Shown here one piece after another: positions 1-8,400 of a stretch of 64,000 bases of DNA. Where the stretch lies: the NCBI GenBank assembly GCA_963791495.1, contig CAWBST010000028.1, positions 248,001 through 312,000 of the forward strand, read 5' to 3'. This DNA is from JAMXLO01 sp963791495 (lineage in GTDB: Bacteria > Pseudomonadota > Alphaproteobacteria > Acetobacterales > Acetobacteraceae). Under the pieces are notes generated by a model, which saw only the letters and a list, made by a program, of their open reading frames with translations, was not told the origin of the DNA and made no database searches. The translations under genes and the position numbers were made by a program. Each line of letters starts with the position of its first letter. The first letter of the stretch is position 1.

Positions 1-162
1 CGCGGCCAGCCCGCTTCCCCGCACAGCGCCGTGACCGCGGATTGCCTCGATCGCGTAGTCGCTGCAACTCGGGAAGAACCTGCAGTTGGCCCCTATCACC
101 GGGCGAATGGTCCACTGATAGGCGCGCACCGCGCCGATCGCGATTTGAGCGGCCGCCGTCAT
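1..162 (-). CDS. yidD: YidD membrane protein insertion efficiency factor (3' end beyond window)
   Basis: The visible 54 codons encode an N-terminal amphipathic stretch, then YQWTIRPVIGANCRFFPSCS followed by DYAIEAIRGHG, which is the cysteine-bearing core of the YidD family (UPF0161). YidD is a small inner-membrane-associated protein that helps YidC/Sec insert membrane proteins. The ATG at 162 overlaps the rnpA stop codon (ATGA), and the order rpmH-rnpA-yidD is the usual bacterial one. The C-terminus lies outside the window. The identification rests on the motif and on gene order. Confidence 0.93.
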   Translation of the reverse strand, partial: MTAAAQIAIGAVRAYQWTIRPVIGANCRFFPSCSDYAIEAIRGHGAVRGSGLAA

Positions 163-497
163 GCAACCCCAACCCTTGCCAAAGCCCGGCGCAGGTCCCG
201 CCGCAAGTCCGCAAAATCCCGCCCGCGCGTCGCTTCGCGGCCGATCAGCACCAGGTCGACGCCCGACACCTCATGTTCGGTCAGCACGAGCCTCGCGGCT
301 TCCTTGAGGCGGCGTCGGGTGCGATTGCGGATCACGGCATTGCCGATCTTCTTCGTGACGGTAAAGCCAAGCCGCGCCGGACCATGGTCCTCCCGCGGCA
401 GCGCCTGCAGCACCAAACCGGCGGCCGCAGCCTTGCGCCCTTTGGCCGCGGCACGCAGGAATTCGGCACGGCGTGTCAGGCGGCCAGGGGCGGCCAA
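159..497 (-). CDS. rnpA: Ribonuclease P protein component
   Basis: A basic protein of 112 residues carrying the RnpA signature RNRTRRRLKEAAR near residues 70-85, preceded by LGFTVTKKIGNAVIRN. It is the protein cofactor of RNase P, which removes 5' leaders from tRNA precursors. The length is typical of the family. The likely start is TTG at 497, 12 bases after the rpmH stop; no ATG or GTG precedes the conserved LTRRAEFLRAA segment in frame within the spacer. The 3' end overlaps the yidD start by four bases, so rpmH, rnpA and yidD are probably co-transcribed from the promoter at 725-753. Confidence 0.95.
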   Translation of the reverse strand: MAAPGRLTRRAEFLRAAAKGRKAAAAGLVLQALPREDHGPARLGFTVTKKIGNAVIRNRTRRRLKEAARLVLTEHEVSGVDLVLIGREATRGRDFADLRRDLRRALARVGVA

Positions 498-509
498 CGC
501 ACGCCCCGA

Positions 510-644
510 TCAGGCCGACAGGCGCTTGCGGCCCTTGGCCCGCCGGTTGGCCAGCACCCGGCGGCCTCCGACGGTGGCCATGCGGGCACGAAACCCATGC
601 CGCCGCTTGCGGACCAGCTTCGACGGTTGATAGGTGCGCTTCAC
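510..644 (-). CDS. rpmH: 50S ribosomal protein L34
   Basis: A 44-residue, strongly basic protein starting KRTYQPSKLVRKRRHGF and ending in a RRVLANRRAKGRKRLSA-type tail, the full-length L34 pattern. L34 is a component of the large ribosomal subunit. The start is GTG at 644, with a GGAG Shine-Dalgarno about ten bases upstream; the longer reading frame that begins further upstream has no family support. It is the first gene of the rpmH-rnpA-yidD operon. Confidence 0.97.
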   Translation of the reverse strand: MKRTYQPSKLVRKRRHGFRARMATVGGRRVLANRRAKGRKRLSA

Positions 645-724
645 GGCCGGTTCTCCGATGGTGCCTGGATGCCCGCATCGAGCGCGGGCGCGGATGCCCA
701 CCCGGCACCCGTCGCAGGCGGCGG

Positions 725-753
725 CTTATAGGGGGGCGGTCAAAACCCGTCAA
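725..753 (-). promoter_or_regulatory. sigma70-type promoter of the rpmH operon
   Basis: On the minus strand TTGACG (753 to 748) is separated by exactly 17 bases from TATAAG (730 to 725). This is a near-consensus housekeeping promoter, about 80 bases upstream of the rpmH GTG and in the intergenic space divergent from the TVP38 gene. It is the best-looking promoter in the window and fits the expected high expression of a ribosomal protein gene. Confidence 0.75.
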
Positions 754-826
754 TCGCGCCACGCCGACGTCGCCATTCGACAGTTCAATCCACATTGTCA
801 CGCGACAGCGATCGCAAAGCCACTAC

Positions 827-1537
827 ATGGTTGGAGCCATGCGGACCCTTCTCCGATTCTGGCCTGTCGCCCTCCTGCTCGCGGCTGTTGCCGCTGCCTG
901 GGCCGGCGGCGCGACCGAGGAGATCAGCTGGGCGTCCCTCGGGCGCAACCAGGCAGCGCTGCTTGGCTGGGTCACGTCGCATCCGGTGACGGCTCCTATG
1001 CTCTACATACTGCTCTACGCCGTCGCCGTCCTGGTGTCTCTGCCGGAGGCCGCGGTGCTCACCGCCGCCGCGGGTCTTCTGTTCGGCACCCTGTTCGGCG
1101 GCATTCTGGCTGTTGTGGGATCATCGGTGGGCGCGATCGCGCTGTTCCTCGCCGTCCGCTACCACCTCGCCGATGCGATCGCGAACCGTAGTGGCCGGTT
1201 CCTGAACGCCGTCCGTCTCAGCCTGCGACGCGACGGCTTCAGCTATCTCCTTGCCATTCGTCTTGTCCCCGCCTTCCCCTTCTGGTTGGTGAATCTCGCG
1301 GCAGCCCTGAGCGGCATGCGCCTGTTACCCTATGCCTCTGCCACGGTGCTCGGGATCATCCCGGCCACCTTCGTCTTCGCCTCGATCGGTGCAGGCCTCG
1401 GCGATGTGCTGGCGAGGGGAGACAGTCCCGACCTCACGGTGATCTTCTCGCCTGCCATTCTGGGACCACTGATCGGACTGGCGGCATTGTCCCTGCTGCC
1501 GGTCCTCTGGCGCCGGAGGAAGCGATCGGGTGCCTGA
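827..1537 (+). CDS. TVP38/TMEM64 (DedA/SNARE-associated) family membrane protein
   Basis: A multi-pass inner-membrane protein of about 236 residues. Hydrophobic segments lie near the N-terminus (LLRFWPVALLLAAVAAAWA), at LYILLYAVAVLVSLPEAAVL and at the C-terminus. The family core is visible as RLVPAFPFWLVNLAAALSG followed by the YASATVLGIIPATF segment. The family is linked to lipid and membrane homeostasis; its substrate here is unknown. Two in-frame ATG codons, 827 and 839, are possible, and neither has a well-spaced Shine-Dalgarno. The stop overlaps the GTG of the next oxidoreductase gene by eight bases. A TVP38 protein beside a mercuric-reductase-like flavoprotein is a recurrent arrangement, but the functional link is not established. 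Confidence 0.85.
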   Translation: MVGAMRTLLRFWPVALLLAAVAAAWAGGATEEISWASLGRNQAALLGWVTSHPVTAPMLYILLYAVAVLVSLPEAAVLTAAAGLLFGTLFGGILAVVGSSVGAIALFLAVRYHLADAIANRSGRFLNAVRLSLRRDGFSYLLAIRLVPAFPFWLVNLAAALSGMRLLPYASATVLGIIPATFVFASIGAGLGDVLARGDSPDLTVIFSPAILGPLIGLAALSLLPVLWRRRKRSGA

Positions 1538-2942
1538 TTTCGACCTTGCGGTGGTCGGTGCGGGCGCCTCTGGCCTCTCCGTCACCGCCGTAGCGGCGCA
1601 ACTCGGCCTGCGCGTCGCGCTGATCGAGCGCGACCGGATGGGCGGCGACTGTCTGAATTTCGGTTGTGTGCCGAGCAAGGCCCTGCTTGCCGCCTCGCAC
1701 GCCGCCCAGGCAGCGCGCGGGGCAGCGCGGTTCGGCATCCGCCTGCCGGAACCGGACATCGACTGGAACGCTGTGCGCGAGCATGTGGACGGCGTAATCG
1801 CAGCCATTGCACCGACCGATTCCGAGACCCGCTTCCGCGCTCTCGGCGCCACTGTGCTGCGCGGTGAGGCGCGCTTCGTCGCCCCTGACGCGCTGATGGT
1901 CGATGGCCGCAGGCTCACCGCCCGCCGCATCGTCATCGCCGCCGGCAGCTCGGCCGCCGTGCCGCCCATCCCCGGCCTCGATCAGGTACCCCATTTCACC
2001 AACACCACCATCTTCGGGTTACCCGGGCGCCCCGACCACCTGCTGATCCTCGGCGGCGGACCGATCGGCCTGGAGATGGCCGACGCGTTTGCCGGTCTCG
2101 GCAGTCGCGTCACCATCGTCGAGGCCGCAACCATCGCCGGCAAGGAAGATCCGGAACTCGTCGCCGGGTTGCGGAATTGCCTGGCAGGGCGCGGCGTCTC
2201 CCTGCTGGAAGGTGCCAAGGTGACCGCAGTAGAGCCGGGTCCGACGCTGGTACTGGACGATGACAGGCGGATCGGCGGCAGCCATCTGCTGGTGGCGGTC
2301 GGCCGTCGTCCGAACCTTGAGGCGCTCGATCTCGCCGCAGGCACCGTGCAGGCCACCAGGACGGGGATCGCCACCGACCGAGGCTTGCGCAGCCTGACCA
2401 ACCGGCGCGTCTACGCGATCGGTGACATCGCCGACCCGCGGGGCATCGGCCCGCGCGCCTTCACCCATGTCGGCTCCTATCACGCCGGCATCGTGATCCG
2501 CCGCGCCCTGTTCCGTCTGCCGGCGCGGATCGACTATGCGGCGCTGCCGCGTGTCACCTATACAAGGCCCGAGCTCGCGCAGGTCGGTATGACCGAGGCC
2601 GAGGCCAGTGCCGCCGGCCACAGAATTGCGATCCTGCGCTGGCCACTCGCCGACAACGACCGCGCGACCGCGGAGCGTGATACCCAGGGCCTGGCTAAGC
2701 TTGTCGTCGCCCGCGGCCGCATATTGGGTGCCGGCATCCTGGCACCCAACGCCGGCGAGATGATCGGCCTCTGGACCCTGGCAATCGCGCAGCGCGTGAA
2801 GCTGGGTACGCTAGCGTCACTGATCGTGCCCTATCCGACCCGCTCCGAAGCCGCCAAGCGCGCCGCCGCCAACTTCTTCGTGCCGCGGCTCTTCGCGCCG
2901 CGCACCAAGGCGATTGTCCGCCTGCTGGCCCGGTTGCCGTGA
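1530..2942 (+). CDS. FAD-dependent pyridine nucleotide-disulfide oxidoreductase (mercuric reductase/Lpd-like)
   Basis: A 470-residue flavoprotein. The N-terminus has the FAD-binding VVGAGASGLSV motif and the redox-active disulfide in GGDCLNFGCVPSK (Cys41/Cys46). A central NAD(P)-binding segment, LILGGGPIGLEMADAFAGLG, is followed by the second FAD motif RVYAIGDIAD and the C-terminal dimerisation domain. This is the complete class I architecture shared by dihydrolipoamide dehydrogenase and mercuric reductase. I see no N-terminal heavy-metal-associated domain and no C-terminal Cys pair, so mercury reduction is not supported. The GTG start overlaps the TVP38 gene, and the 3' end overlaps the kinase GTG (GTGA). 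The physiological substrate is unknown. Confidence 0.9.
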   Translation: MPDFDLAVVGAGASGLSVTAVAAQLGLRVALIERDRMGGDCLNFGCVPSKALLAASHAAQAARGAARFGIRLPEPDIDWNAVREHVDGVIAAIAPTDSETRFRALGATVLRGEARFVAPDALMVDGRRLTARRIVIAAGSSAAVPPIPGLDQVPHFTNTTIFGLPGRPDHLLILGGGPIGLEMADAFAGLGSRVTIVEAATIAGKEDPELVAGLRNCLAGRGVSLLEGAKVTAVEPGPTLVLDDDRRIGGSHLLVAVGRRPNLEALDLAAGTVQATRTGIATDRGLRSLTNRRVYAIGDIADPRGIGPRAFTHVGSYHAGIVIRRALFRLPARIDYAALPRVTYTRPELAQVGMTEAEASAAGHRIAILRWPLADNDRATAERDTQGLAKLVVARGRILGAGILAPNAGEMIGLWTLAIAQRVKLGTLASLIVPYPTRSEAAKRAAANFFVPRLFAPRTKAIVRLLARLP

Positions 2943-4420
2943 GCCGCCATTCCGCCCATTTTGCCGGTATGTCCGAATTGAGCGCCGGGCCACCTCGGGT
3001 CAGGCCACGCCAGAGCCTGTCTGGGCGCCTTTGGATGCTCACCACGCTCGCCGTGCTGTTGAGCGAGATCGTGGTATTTCTGCCGTATATCGCCCACGAG
3101 CGGTCCACCTGGCTGTTCGACCGCATGCAGGACGCCGCGATCGCCGCCATCGCCGCCGGTGGCGGAACAGTGGACGCCGCAAAGCGCGACGAACTGCTGC
3201 GGCTGTCCGGGACCGACGCAATCCGCCTGACCGCCCAGGATGGCTCGACGATCACAGTCGGCAACACCGCGCTGCAGCCGGCCGGGACGGTCGACCTCCG
3301 ACAGGAGGACCTGTTCGGTCGCATCGGGCGGGCGCTCGATTCCATCCTGCTGCGTGAGAACCGACTGATCCAGGTTACCGGCGACAGCCCGGTCCGTCCT
3401 TACCCTCAGCTTGAGATGTGGCTGCATGAGCGTGCCCTCAATCGGGCGCTGTGGCAGTTCACCGTGGATTTTGCCGGCCTGGCGGCGGTGATCGCCGGAG
3501 TGACCGGTGGACTGGTCTATCTGGCTGTGTTCCTTCTGCTGGTGCGCCCGATGCACCGGATCACCGGCAGCATCGCCGCGTTCCGCGCGGACCCGGAGCG
3601 AACGACCCCGCTCGATCCCAGCCGGGTCAGCGTGCTGTCCAACGACGAAATCTCGGTCGCCGGCCGGGAACTCGCGGCGATGCAGCATGAGTTGCGCGCC
3701 GCCCTCTGGCGCAACGCCAGGCTGGCCGCTCTCGGCACGGTGGTCGCAAAGGTGAGCCACGATCTGCGGGGCATCCTGACGCCGGCGCTGCTGACCGCGG
3801 AGCGGCTGCAGCTCAACGCGGACCCCCGCGTGCAGCGTTCGGGCGAGATCCTGGCGCAGGCCGTCGACCGGGCGACCGATCTGGTCAGGCGCACGCTGGA
3901 CTATGCCCGCGAGGGACCGCCGCCGCTCGCACTCGCCCCGGTCGCGTTGGCGCCGCTGGTCGGCGAGGCGGCAGAGTCGGCACGGCCAGTTGGCAGCACC
4001 ATGCGTTTAGAGAACCGGATCGATCCGGCGATCCTGGTACCGGCCGACCGCATCCAGCTGTTCCGCGTCCTCATCAACCTCATACGCAATGCCGCAGAGG
4101 CTGGCGCCAGGAGCATCCGTGTTTGCGCACAGCATGACAGCCCGACGCTCGCCATCGAGCTTGCCGATGACGGTCCGGGCCTGCCGGAGGCAATACGGGC
4201 CGAGCTGTTCCGCCCGTTCGCCGGCAGCATGCGGCGGGGCGGCAGCGGCCTTGGCCTTGCGATCGCCCGCGATCTGATGGTGGCGCACGGGGGCGACATC
4301 GAGCTGGTCGACACCGGCCCCGCCGGAACCACGTTCCGTCTCAGCCTGCGGCTCGTCGATCTGGCGCAGACCCCGGAGCCGGAAGCGAACGGAGCGCGCC
4401 TCGAGCAGGCGCAGCACTGA
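2939..4420 (+). CDS. Membrane-bound sensor histidine kinase
   Basis: A 493-residue kinase. Two membrane segments (about residues 31-50 and 178-203) flank a periplasmic sensor region without a recognisable domain, followed by a HAMP-like linker. The H-box is KVSHDLRG with phospho-acceptor His274. The catalytic ATPase domain has an N-box (NLIRNAAEAG), a G1 box (DDGPGLPE) and a G2 box (GSGLGLAIARDL). No response regulator lies next to it, so its partner must be encoded elsewhere. Translational coupling (GTGA) to the oxidoreductase, and the methyltransferase immediately downstream, suggest it is co-expressed with a membrane/redox function rather than with its own regulator. Confidence 0.92.
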   Translation: MSRHSAHFAGMSELSAGPPRVRPRQSLSGRLWMLTTLAVLLSEIVVFLPYIAHERSTWLFDRMQDAAIAAIAAGGGTVDAAKRDELLRLSGTDAIRLTAQDGSTITVGNTALQPAGTVDLRQEDLFGRIGRALDSILLRENRLIQVTGDSPVRPYPQLEMWLHERALNRALWQFTVDFAGLAAVIAGVTGGLVYLAVFLLLVRPMHRITGSIAAFRADPERTTPLDPSRVSVLSNDEISVAGRELAAMQHELRAALWRNARLAALGTVVAKVSHDLRGILTPALLTAERLQLNADPRVQRSGEILAQAVDRATDLVRRTLDYAREGPPPLALAPVALAPLVGEAAESARPVGSTMRLENRIDPAILVPADRIQLFRVLINLIRNAAEAGARSIRVCAQHDSPTLAIELADDGPGLPEAIRAELFRPFAGSMRRGGSGLGLAIARDLMVAHGGDIELVDTGPAGTTFRLSLRLVDLAQTPEPEANGARLEQAQH

Positions 4421-4421
4421 G

Positions 4422-5204
4422 ATGGCGCGGACGGCAGCAATCTGGGACCCGACCCAGTACCTGCGTTTCGCCGGCGAGCGCATGCGACCCGCGCTGGATC
4501 TGCTGGCGCAGGTGCCGCTCGATGCGCCGGCGCGTGTGGTGGATCTCGGCTGCGGCCCCGGCACCGTCACAGCGATCCTGCGACAACGCTTCCCGCAGGC
4601 CGAGGTGGTCGGTGTGGACGGGTCGGCGACGATGCTGGAGAAGGCGCGCGCCACGGTGCCGCAATGCCGCTTCGAGCAGGCGGACTTTTTCCAGTGGCAG
4701 CCGGCCGAGCCGTTCGACCTGATCTACTCGAATGCCGCGCTGCATTGGGTGGACCGGCACTCGGCTCTGTTCCCGCGTCTGCTGTCGTTGCTGGCGCCGG
4801 GCGGCGTGCTGGCCGTGCAGATGCCGGCGATGCACGACACGCCGCTGCGGCGGATCCCGTTGGACCTGGCCGGGACCGAACCCTGGACCGCGTATCTGGG
4901 CGACGTCAGCTCGGCGCCCGGGATACTGTCGCCGACGGAATATTGGGATCTGCTGCGCCCACACGTCGCGTCGCTCGACTTGTGGCAGACAACGTATATG
5001 CACGCGCTCAGCGGCGAGAACGCCGTGGCCGAGTGGGCGGCGGGCAGCAGCCTGCGACCTTTCCTGGACCGACTGCCGGCGGAGCGGAAGGAAGCGTTCC
5101 GCCAAGCGTATGCCGATGCCGCGCGACCGCACTATCCCCGCCGGCCTGACGGCACCACGCTACTGCCCTTCCACCGGCTGTTCATGGTGGCGCGCAAGGG
5201 GTGA
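4422..5204 (+). CDS. tam: Trans-aconitate 2-methyltransferase
   Basis: A 260-residue class I SAM-dependent methyltransferase. It has the opening WDPTQYLRFAGERMRPALDL, typical of Tam, SAM-binding motif I VVDLGCGPGTVT, the acidic VDGSATML loop and the SNAALHWVDRH segment. Tam methylates trans-aconitate, a spontaneous by-product that inhibits aconitase. The ATG follows the kinase stop by one base, so it is the last gene of the 827-5204 operon. Length and motif order match the family throughout. The metabolic link to the rest of the operon is not obvious. Confidence 0.9.
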   Translation: MARTAAIWDPTQYLRFAGERMRPALDLLAQVPLDAPARVVDLGCGPGTVTAILRQRFPQAEVVGVDGSATMLEKARATVPQCRFEQADFFQWQPAEPFDLIYSNAALHWVDRHSALFPRLLSLLAPGGVLAVQMPAMHDTPLRRIPLDLAGTEPWTAYLGDVSSAPGILSPTEYWDLLRPHVASLDLWQTTYMHALSGENAVAEWAAGSSLRPFLDRLPAERKEAFRQAYADAARPHYPRRPDGTTLLPFHRLFMVARKG

Positions 5205-5222
5205 TGTAGCAGGCGACAGGAA

Positions 5223-5238
5223 GTCTCGGTAACGAGAC
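5223..5238 (+). terminator. Possible terminator hairpin after tam
   Basis: GTCTCG and CGAGAC pair around a GTAA loop, 18 bases after the tam stop. There is no clear U-tract, so the call is weak. The rest of the 5205-5453 gap holds an A7 run near 5262, a 12-base palindrome (CGGTCCGGACCG, 5275-5286) and the ribosome-binding site of the next gene. I see no gene in it. Confidence 0.35.
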
Positions 5239-5453
5239 GAATCAGCGGTGGGCGACCCCCAAAAAAAGAGCGACCGGTCCGGACCGCCTTGTCGCGACTG
5301 CCCATCCCGACAGATCGATCGACCCCGTCCCAATTGCCAAACCACAACGACTTGCCTTGCATTCGATCGTCTGCTCACTTTCCTGTGACCGCACACTAGA
5401 GCGTGCGGGTGGCGAAAACGCCGCCGGGATAAGCGAGGGGAAGTTCAGACAAA

Positions 5454-8400
5454 ATGACATTGTGGACTGGTGCTCAGAGCACCGACCTCGGCACCGCAGA
5501 AAACTGGAACCCTGTCGCAGTCCCGACCTCCTCCGATTCGCTCGATTTTCTCAACGGCAGCGGCGTGCTGACCGGGGCAGGCACGGGTCTCACCGCCGAT
5601 TTCACCAGCAACAGCGCGAGCGCCTGGGTCCTCCAGGGAGCCACACTGACCCTGGCCGGACAACCCAGCCCTCCGTTCGCACCCTTTGCATTTGCAGAGG
5701 CGGGCAATCTAACCGTCGATGGCGGCGCACTGATTGGCGCTGGTGGCAGCGATATCGGTATCGCCCAGGGTGCGGCGATGACGGTGCAGAACGGCGCCCA
5801 AGTCAGCTTTCAAGGCACCGGAGTTGGCAACCTTCAGGGTGAAACCGGAAGCCTGCTTGTCACCGGTCCGGGGACGACGTTTCGTAACGTCAACAGTGTT
5901 AATCCGGCCGGCGCCGGTGGGTTCCTGTTCGTCGGATTGAATGGAACCGGTCATGTGACTGTCACAGACGGCGCCAGTGTCATCAACTCGGCCACTGATG
6001 CGCTAGGAGCCAACCCAGGCGGCATCGGCGATATGACGGTTTCCGCTGGCGGCAGCCTGCAAGACAGCGGTCTCCAGGTCGGCGGCAGCGGCAACGCCAC
6101 CCTGACCGTGAATGGCGGCACAGTTGTGACGTCCGGCTTCGCCACCATCGGATCGAATACCGGTGGCACCGGAACGGTAACCGTCGCTGGCGGCAGCATC
6201 TGGACGGCGACGCAACTTACCGTTGGCGTTTCCGGTGCTGGTGGGCTGACGGTCGGCAACGGGACCATCACCACCGCCAATGGTCTTTCCGCCGGCGCCA
6301 ATACGGGCGGTGTCGGCAACCTCGCAATCCAGGCTGGTGGCACAATCACCAACAACGGGACATTCACCATCGCGGGGTCGAGCGTCGGCAGTTACGGGAC
6401 GATCACCGTCAGCGGCAACGGTGCGCTGCTCAATGGCGCAGCCAGCTTCATCGTCGGCAACTTCGGCACCGGCGTTGCGACTGTCAGCGATGGCGGCGTG
6501 GTCAACGCGGGAACGCAGATCGCAGTCGGGCAGCTCAACCAGAGTAACGGATCGCTCACCATCGGATCGGGCGGGATCGTCACTGGCACCGGTGTCGTCA
6601 GCGTTGGCAACACCGCGGGCAGCAATGGCGACCTGAAAATTCTGGCCGGCGGCACGCTGACACTCACCGGCGCTCCGCAGACTGCATCCACGGTGTTCCG
6701 CATCGGCCTCAACGGGGCGAGCATCGACCCCAGCGGCAACCCCATTCCGGCGGCCCGCGGTGCCGTTACCGTCTCAGGGGCGTGGCGCAGTTCTCGATAC
6801 GGGCGGCAATGCCCTGCAAATAGGCGGCGGCACGGGTGGCACTGGCAGCCTGACGATCGCGCAAGGAGGGTCTGTTAAGACCGGTTCGGCCGATTCCAGC
6901 AAACAAGCCGCACTCTTCTTCGGCAATTCAACGAATAGCATCGCAACCGTCGTGGTCGAGGATGCCGGGTCCCAGCTGACCGCGAACGGTTTTGTCGTGG
7001 TCGGGCGCGGCGGCGCCGCCACGCTAGCGATAGAGAGCGGCGCCACCATGCTGGTGAACGACGCGGTCGCGAACGGCGGCGGCATGGGCATTGGCGCAGG
7101 GCGCGGCGCAGGGCCGAACAGCGCCGCAAATGTCGGCGGGAGTGGCACCGCCACTGTCACAACCGGTGGTGTGCTGGAGGTGAATTCCACGGCGTCCGGC
7201 ATCACGGTCGGCGGCAATGGGGTCACCGGCATACTCAACGTCAGCAACGGCGGCACAGTGCTGGCCGGCACCGGGATGACCATCGGTACGGCGACTTCTG
7301 CCGGCGGCACGATCTATGGCGGCACCGGCACGCTGAACATCGGTGCGGGCGGCGTAGTGCGGGTGAACAACCCAATCGCCGCGAACGGCTACGGTGTGGT
7401 TATCGGCAACGCAAACGCCAGTATCGGCACGTCAGCCACCGGCACGGCAACGGATGCAGCCCGCGGTGAGGCGGTCGTGAATGGCGCCGGTGCCCTGCTG
7501 GACGCAAATGGTATTGGCGTTGCCGTCGGCTTACTGAGCAATGGCAGTCTGACGATAAGCCAGGGCGGTACGGTCCTCGCCGGCAGCCAGGACGAGGCAC
7601 TCGGTAGTGCCCTGTCTATCGGCCGGCGTTCCACCGGCAGCGTCACGATCACCGACCCAGGATCGAGCCTGACCGCGCAGGGGCTGGCCTATGTCGCCCG
7701 TGCGGGTAACGGCAGCCTTACCATCGAGAACGGCGGCACTTTGACCAGCCTCGCCGACCCGAGCGGCTTTGCGGGAATCAGCGTCGGCGGCACGGGCCTC
7801 GGCGTCGGTACCACGAACGGGGTGATCAACCTGGTGACCGGAGGCAGTGCTTCTGTGCTGGTCACCACCGGCGGAGCCATGATCAGTCAGCAGACGATCA
7901 AGGTCGGATCGGATGGCACGACCGGCGAGTTGACCATCAACCAGGGCGGGACAGTCGAGGCCGGGACCCAGGTCAACATCGGCAACAGTGTCTCCGTCGC
8001 AGTTGGTGTGACGATCATCACGCCTAATGGCTCATCCTCATCGGGCGGCATACTCGTCACGTCCTCTGGCACGGTGAATGTTGGTGCGGGGGGCGTGCTA
8101 CGTGCCGCTGGCAATGGACTGTCTGGTAACGAAGATATTGTCATCGGTGCGGATGCGGATTCTTCTGGGGCTTTAAACGTCGCCGGGGCCGGCGCGATCG
8201 TGGACAGCAATGGCGGTACCATCGTCATTGGCGGTTCAGGCAACGGCACGCTGGCCATCTCCGCCGGCGGCCTCGTTGATGCGGGCGCCGGTAACATTGA
8301 CGTCGCCCAACAGGCCGGCGGCAGCGGGCACCTCACCGTAGGGCAGGACGGCACGATCACCGCGAATGCGGTGAATATCGGTGCTGCCGGTGCAATATCG

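Noticed and set aside
1530..2942. Mercuric reductase
   Set aside because: The heavy-metal-associated domain and the C-terminal Cys pair that define the enzyme are not visible; only the general disulfide oxidoreductase architecture is supported.
5275..5286. Palindrome CGGTCCGGACCG as an operator
   Set aside because: A single 12-base palindrome in a GC-rich gap, with no second copy or promoter overlap, is not enough evidence.
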